Source: Sphingomonadaceae bacterium (GTDB lineage Bacteria; Pseudomonadota; Alphaproteobacteria; Sphingomonadales; Sphingomonadaceae). Taken from it: a stretch of 7,634 bases of DNA. Each line of letters begins with the position of its first letter. The first letter of the stretch is position 1. The stretch covers positions 2,927 to 10,560 of the forward strand of contig JAHDXX010000102.1 of the NCBI GenBank assembly GCA_023384025.1, read 5' to 3'. Both the position numbers and the translations under genes were made by a program. A model generated the notes under the pieces. That model had not been told where the DNA came from. It worked only from the letters and a program-made list of their open reading frames with translations, and did no database searches. This document shows, one piece after another, positions 4,891-7,634 of the stretch.

Positions 4891-5055
4891 GTGACACTTT
4901 GCCAGCGGCGGCGCAGGATGCCCCGATAAGACCTCCCCGGCTTTGCCCAATTAGATCCCCGATCATCAGCAGAATTGGCCAAAAGTGGTTCATCTGTCTC
5001 GGACGCCACCCAACGCCTTGCGAACCTGACACTCCATCTCCGGGCAAAGTGTCAC
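4891..5055. repeat. 13-bp perfect inverted repeat
   Basis: GTGACACTTTGCC (4891-4903) and GGCAAAGTGTCAC (5043-5055) are perfect reverse complements 139 bp apart. A partial copy of the motif, TGACACT, also occurs at 5027-5033. The pair encloses the inner dyad at 4942-4983, which shares the CTTTGCC core. A 13-bp match in a noncoding gap upstream of a probable DNA-binding protein suggests paired binding sites or an origin-like array. Confidence 0.6.
4942..4983. repeat. 11-bp inner inverted repeat
   Basis: TTTGCCCAATT (4942-4952) and AATTGGCCAAA (4973-4983) are complementary apart from one mismatch and flank a 20-base spacer. With the base before it, the left arm repeats the CTTTGCC core of the outer 13-bp arms. 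The four arms therefore form a nested, roughly symmetric set across 165 bp. Confidence 0.5.
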
Positions 5056-5093
5056 GAATGACAGGGCCGGTCCTGCAAGGCACACCGGCCAAG

Positions 5094-5123
5094 AAAAAAG
5101 GGGGCCAGCTCGCGCCAGCCCCC
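5094..5123 (-). terminator. Rho-independent terminator for ssb
   Basis: On the minus strand a stem begins GGGGGCTGGC and ends GCTGGCCCCC, with 10 pairs including two G-T wobbles closed by a GCGA tetraloop, followed directly by six T. This is the textbook form. It lies about 155 nt after the ssb stop and separates ssb from the winged-helix gene. The plus strand lacks a T-tract, so it works in one direction. Confidence 0.85.
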
Positions 5124-5236
5124 GTGGAAAGTTTGGGAGAGGATGCCTGAAAAGGCAGCGCCAACATGGGTTGCCCCCTGCAATGCTGCAAGTGCGAAAA
5201 CAGCGCGCGGGGTTGACTATTGCGCACAGGGGAGAA

Positions 5237-5263
5237 GCGGCGCTGCCCGATGGACAGCGCCGC
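5237..5263 (-). terminator. hairpin just after ssb, possible terminator or 3' end stabiliser
   Basis: GCGGCGCTG (5237-5245) and CAGCGCCGC (5255-5263) form a perfect 9-bp stem with a 9-base loop, 15 bp beyond the ssb stop. On the minus strand only TTCTCCCC follows, a weak T-tract, so it may stop some transcripts or mainly protect the mRNA 3' end. Confidence 0.45.
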
Positions 5264-5277
5264 CTCCTGGCCTGGCG

Positions 5278-5613
5278 TCAGAGGAACAGGACTTCCTCGG
5301 CGACGATCTCGACCGCGTAGCGCTCGATGCCTTCCTTGTCGGTCCACTTCGAGTAGTGGAGGCGGCCCTGGACTTCGACAAGATCGCCTTTCTTCTTGTG
5401 CCTGGCGACCGAGGCCCCAAGCCCGTTGAAGGCCGTGATGCGGTGGAATTCTGCGAGGGTTTCGGTGTAGCCCGCTTCGTTCTTGACCGTCTTGCCATCG
5501 ACCAGCTTGGGGCGATCGGTGACCAGCGTGAAGCCGGTGATTTCGGTCTCGCCGGCACGGCGGGTTTCGGGCTGGCTGGCGATGCGGCCGATCAGGATGA
5601 CGAGGTTCTTCAT
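5278..5613 (-). CDS. ssb: single-stranded DNA-binding protein, short form without acidic tip
   Basis: The 111-residue product is a single OB fold: MKNLVILIGRIASQPETR at the start, GFTLVTDRP (27-35), EFHRITAFNG (55-64), KKKGDLVEVQGRLHYSKW (73-90) and YAVEIVAEEVLFL at the end. It coats single-stranded DNA during replication, repair or conjugative transfer. Usual bacterial SSB proteins have about 150-180 residues with a disordered linker and a conserved acidic tip ending near DDDIPF that recruits partner enzymes. Here the protein stops right after the last OB strand, so linker and tip are absent. The ATG at 5613 is set by AAGGAG (5621-5626 on the plus strand) at good spacing; a longer in-frame reading to 5829 would cross that site. 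It has its own terminator and is probably monocistronic. An element-borne copy beside the chromosomal one is likely. Confidence 0.93.
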   Translation of the reverse strand: MKNLVILIGRIASQPETRRAGETEITGFTLVTDRPKLVDGKTVKNEAGYTETLAEFHRITAFNGLGASVARHKKKGDLVEVQGRLHYSKWTDKEGIERYAVEIVAEEVLFL

Positions 5614-5646
5614 GGGTTTTCTCCTTCTTGAATTCGGCGGAACCGC

Positions 5647-5669
5647 CCGCCGATGAACACGATCGGCGG
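5647..5669 (-). promoter_or_regulatory. hairpin in the ssb leader
   Basis: CCGCCGAT (5647-5654) and ATCGGCGG (5662-5669) form a perfect 8-bp stem with a 7-base loop. It ends about 20 bp upstream of the ssb ribosome binding site, so the mRNA leader should fold here. It may affect mRNA stability or translation, or be a DNA-binding dyad. Confidence 0.45.
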
Positions 5670-5750
5670 CGCGCAAAGGCCCGGGCTGCACCGAGCGCCA
5701 AGCATCGCGCAGGCGTGAGGGAAACCGGTAAAAGCGAGGAGTGGTGCGGT

Positions 5751-5766
5751 AAGCCCGCAAGGGCTT
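5751..5766. repeat. AAGCCC-GCAA-GGGCTT hairpin
   Basis: A perfect 6-bp stem encloses a GCAA tetraloop (a stable GNRA loop in plus-strand RNA). No T-tract follows on either strand. It lies about 140 bp upstream of ssb. Its role is unknown. Confidence 0.4.
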
Positions 5767-5904
5767 CACGGTCCGCTGCTTTTCCGGTTGCCGGCCGGGA
5801 CGGGCGCCGCAGGGTTCATCGGCAGGCAAAGGGCGGTTGCGCCAGTTCAGGCGGGTTGGATGACGGACATGGAGCTTCGTTTCTGATCGGGCACGTTCTT
5901 GCCA

Positions 5905-5923
5905 TCCCCTGCCCCCAAGGGGA
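5905..5923. repeat. TCCCCT/AGGGGA hairpin
   Basis: TCCCCT (5905-5910) and AGGGGA (5918-5923) flank a C-rich 7-base loop. The right arm doubles as a purine-rich stretch before an ATG at 5928, but the frame that follows is not convincing. A minor feature. Confidence 0.3.
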
Positions 5924-6290
5924 CAGGATGAAACACGGCTACACGATCGCGCGGTTCAAACTGGCGAGGCGCGCGGGAGAAAAGATTCTGTGCGGGACTA
6001 ACCCTCACCGCGTTCCACCGCGCTGGCGCAGGCAGCCGGGGGATGTCGTTTCCAGGGCTCGATGCGGTCTGGTCAGAAGTCGAGCCTTCCGACCCATCGA
6101 CAGGGGAACCGTTCGAGGGAACACAGCGCCGTGATGGAAGTCGCAGGAGTCTGCTTCATGATGGCAGCGGCGGCGGCTTTGCCTTCGGGTAGCGCCGCTG
6201 CCGCAAGCAAGCCCCCTACCCTGCATCCAACCAGACAGACAGCATGTCACGTCTGCCCCACGCCCCCTGGCCCCGATCGTCACCCGAAGG

Positions 6291-6308
6291 GCCGGCATCC
6301 ATGCCGGC
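6291..6308. repeat. near-perfect 18-bp palindrome
   Basis: GCCGGCAT (6291-6298) and ATGCCGGC (6301-6308) are separated by only two bases, so a hairpin loop is too tight and a dimeric protein-binding site is more natural. It is the first of three dyads in 110 bp. Confidence 0.5.
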
Positions 6309-6325
6309 GAGCTTGGGCGGGCGGC

Positions 6326-6349
6326 GGCGCGCCAGCGTCGACGCGCGCC
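6326..6349. repeat. GGCGCGC/GCGCGCC inverted repeat
   Basis: GGCGCGC (6326-6332) and GCGCGCC (6343-6349) flank a 10-base spacer that itself carries most of the palindrome CGTCGACG (6336-6343). The composition is extreme, so chance pairing is easier than usual, but it lies between two stronger dyads. Confidence 0.4.
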
Positions 6350-6369
6350 CTAGCGAGTAGAGCGGGTTG

Positions 6370-6400
6370 CCCCAAGCCCGCGCGGGGCGCGGGCTTGGGG
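6370..6400. repeat. perfect 14-bp GC-rich hairpin
   Basis: CCCCAAGCCCGCGC (6370-6383) and GCGCGGGCTTGGGG (6387-6400) match at all 14 positions around a GGG loop, the strongest hairpin in the window. Neither strand shows a T-tract, so an ordinary intrinsic terminator is unlikely. It could extrude as a cruciform, mark a transfer or replication site, or stop polymerase by stem strength alone. Confidence 0.7.
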
Positions 6401-6629
6401 TGCCCCTCCCCCTGACCTGTCTTGATCCACAGTTCCGACATCAACAGCCAGACCGCATGACCCTCCCCTTCCCATTCCGCGCCAGCGGAACCGCTGCACT
6501 GCAGGAGTCCCTGGGATTGTCCGCCGGGTCAGGCTCGACGCCTTGGCGAGCAAGGGGTAGATTGCCGCCGAGCGGAAAGGTCCCCTCGGGGCCGATTCCC
6601 GGCAGTGAACCCCGACAGGAATGAGACAG

Positions 6630-6824
6630 ATGGCAAACGATCCTCCCATGCCCACTGCGCTGCAGGTCGCCGAGGCGATTGCCAAGGTGCTCGGCACAAA
6701 GCTCGCCGATCTTTCGGCAGAGCGCATCGACCTGGACCGCGAGGAGGCCGCGCTGTGTCTCGGCCTCGCCGAAGGCGTGATCGAAAGCCTCAAGGCAGAA
6801 GGCGACGTGGCGGGAAGCGCCTAA
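6630..6824 (+). CDS. unrecognised 64-residue protein upstream of DUF1173-like gene
   Basis: The product starts MANDPPMPTALQVAEAIAK and is predicted mostly helical, acidic overall, with ERIDLDREEAALCLGLAEG at 31-49. I recognise no family. Two ATG are possible: at 6621 the AGGA lies immediately before the codon, while at 6630 it lies 9 nt upstream, so 6630 is preferred. It precedes the DUF1173-like gene on the same strand after 180 bp, a gap with a weak bulged hairpin around 6879-6898. Codon pattern and the good ribosome binding site support a real gene; function is unknown. Confidence 0.65.
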   Translation: MANDPPMPTALQVAEAIAKVLGTKLADLSAERIDLDREEAALCLGLAEGVIESLKAEGDVAGSA

Positions 6825-7004
6825 GCCGGAAATCGTCCAACCCCTCAATGGCACTGCCGCAGGCAGGGTTCAGCGGGCTTGCCGCCCGGGACGGGCAGGC
6901 ATAGACTGAACCCAGCGGTTCCTTGTCGGATCTGCATAATCAACAAAGGAGATGCGCGAGAGGTCGAACGGGCAGCGTCGATCGCGAGGAATTGGAGACA
7001 CCCC

Positions 7005-7634
7005 ATGATCCAGCGATACTGTGTGCTCGGGCAAGTCGTTCCCGAGGGAGAACGCCTGCAGCCCCTTTTGGCCGAATCCTACGCGCGCAAGATGCCGGTC
7101 CTGTGCGAATGCCGGCCCGGAAGCGAGCTGCCGCTCTACATAGCCCATCGCAATGACCGATACGTGCTTGCGCGCTGGCCCGGGTCGGGCGCGCGCCATG
7201 CGACAGCCTGCGATCATTACGAGGCCCCCGATCACCTCACCGGCATGGGCCAGGTGCGCGGCAGCGCGGTAATCGACGATGAGGAAAGCGGCGAGACCAG
7301 CCTCAAGCTCGGCTTCCCGCTGTCGCGCGGCGCCGCACGGCTTGCACCCGCCGCGCTGACCAACGACAAGCCGACGGTCAAATCGACCGGCCAGAAGCTC
7401 ACCATGCGCGGGCTGCTGCATGTGCTGTGGGACCGGGCCGAGCTTACCCACTGGCATCCGAAGATGGCAGGCAAGCGCAGCTGGTTCGTCGTGCGCCGCG
7501 CGCTCATCGAAGCTGCTGCGGCCTGCAAGGCGAAACAGGAAGCGCTGCCCCACATGCTGTTCGTTCCCGAGACTTTCCGGCTCGAGGACAAGGAAGACAT
7601 CATCGCCGATCTGGAAAAGGCGCTGGCCGCCTGA
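7005..7634 (+). CDS. DUF1173-like protein, apparently short
   Basis: The 209-residue product resembles the N-terminal half of DUF1173 proteins, found on alphaproteobacterial plasmids and integrative elements and of unknown biochemical role. Features recalled from the family are CECRPG (34-39), HATACDHYEAP (65-75), TMRGLLHVLWDRAELTHW (133-150), GKRSW (156-160) and MLFVPETFRLEDK (184-196). The Cys and His at 34, 36, 65, 69 and 71 could form a zinc site. The ATG at 7005 has GGAG 7 nt upstream; the frame stays open leftwards to 6879 but without a comparable start. As I recall, family members have about 400 residues, so this one stops near the middle. The TGA is the last codon of the window, so whether it is a short variant, a broken gene or a sequence error cannot be judged here. 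Confidence 0.8.
   Translation: MIQRYCVLGQVVPEGERLQPLLAESYARKMPVLCECRPGSELPLYIAHRNDRYVLARWPGSGARHATACDHYEAPDHLTGMGQVRGSAVIDDEESGETSLKLGFPLSRGAARLAPAALTNDKPTVKSTGQKLTMRGLLHVLWDRAELTHWHPKMAGKRSWFVVRRALIEAAAACKAKQEALPHMLFVPETFRLEDKEDIIADLEKALAA

Larger units (their letters stand above)
5614..6629. other. 1-kb gene-free region with strong hairpins
   Basis: I find no gene I can support here. The longest open frame (5628-6134, plus) is rich in Arg and Ala and overlaps the ssb leader; its internal ATG at 5928 follows a GGGGACAGG but still gives an Arg-rich 68-residue chain with no recognisable feature. The stretch holds the ssb leader (5614-5800) and hairpins at 5647-5669, 5751-5766, 5905-5923, 6291-6308, 6326-6349 and 6370-6400. 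It separates minus-strand ssb from plus-strand genes starting at 6630, so it must contain divergent promoters, though I see no strong consensus. Confidence 0.6.

Noticed and set aside
4601..5701. Minus-strand open frame of 366 codons
   Set aside because: It lies out of frame across ssb and the winged-helix gene, passes through a clear terminator and has a low-complexity composition.
5628..6134. Plus-strand 168-codon frame, or its 68-codon version from 5928
   Set aside because: Very Arg-rich with no recognisable motif; the longer form overlaps the ssb leader. The GGGGACAGG before 5928 kept it in view, but it is better explained by the hairpin at 5905-5923.
6291..6400. Assignment of the dyad cluster as oriT
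   Set aside because: I could not match a known nick-site consensus and no relaxase gene is present in the window.
6952..7008. 18-codon frame overlapping the DUF1173-like ATG, possible leader peptide
   Set aside because: The AAAGGAG touches its ATG, leaving no spacing, and the peptide is simply Arg-rich.
1..7634. Insertion sequence, CRISPR array, tRNA or rRNA
   Set aside because: No transposase frame, no regularly spaced repeats and no cloverleaf or rRNA-like sequence was found.

Overview
The window looks like a piece of accessory DNA, most likely a plasmid or an integrative element, from a GC-rich alphaproteobacterium. A sphingomonad-type host is my best guess. This rests on the base composition, the protein style, and a DUF1173-like gene next to a stand-alone single-stranded DNA-binding protein; no rRNA, tRNA or housekeeping marker is present to prove it. 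I see no transposase, integrase, CRISPR array or tRNA.

Layout from left to right. Positions 1-187 hold the 5' part of an unrecognised minus-strand gene. Positions 188-930 carry no convincing gene but an unusual run of inverted repeats: one AT-core dyad (319-365), a long imperfect hairpin (461-522), then four more hairpins up to 696. Positions 931-4235 form a toxin-antitoxin (TA) cluster with three units. The first is a ParD-like ribbon-helix-helix gene followed not by ParE but by an unrecognised acidic 91-residue protein. The second is a minus-strand pair, an Xre-type helix-turn-helix fused to an ImmA/IrrE-type metallopeptidase plus a DUF4411 PIN-like protein, overlapping by 4 nt. The third is a plus-strand ribbon-helix-helix antitoxin with a PIN-domain toxin. 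The last two are transcribed divergently from an AT-rich 34-bp dyad that reads as TTGATA-N17-TATTAT on both strands and also contains a perfect XerD arm of the dif consensus. Both PIN-type toxins begin with TTG.

Positions 4248-5613 hold two minus-strand genes: a 190-residue probable winged-helix protein preceded by nested dyads built on CTTTGCC, and a short ssb lacking the acidic C-terminal tip. A clear intrinsic terminator lies between them. Positions 5614-6629 are about 1 kb with no credible gene but with strong hairpins, including a perfect 14-bp stem at 6370-6400. The right end carries a small unrecognised 64-residue gene and a DUF1173-like gene whose stop codon is the last base of the window and whose product seems about half the usual family length.

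Taken together this reads as a maintenance region: TA modules for stability, ssb and a DNA-binding protein for replication or transfer, and two noncoding hairpin-rich blocks of unknown role. The most unusual items are the mirror promoter with its dif-like arm, the ParD-like gene with a non-ParE partner, and the hairpin arrays.
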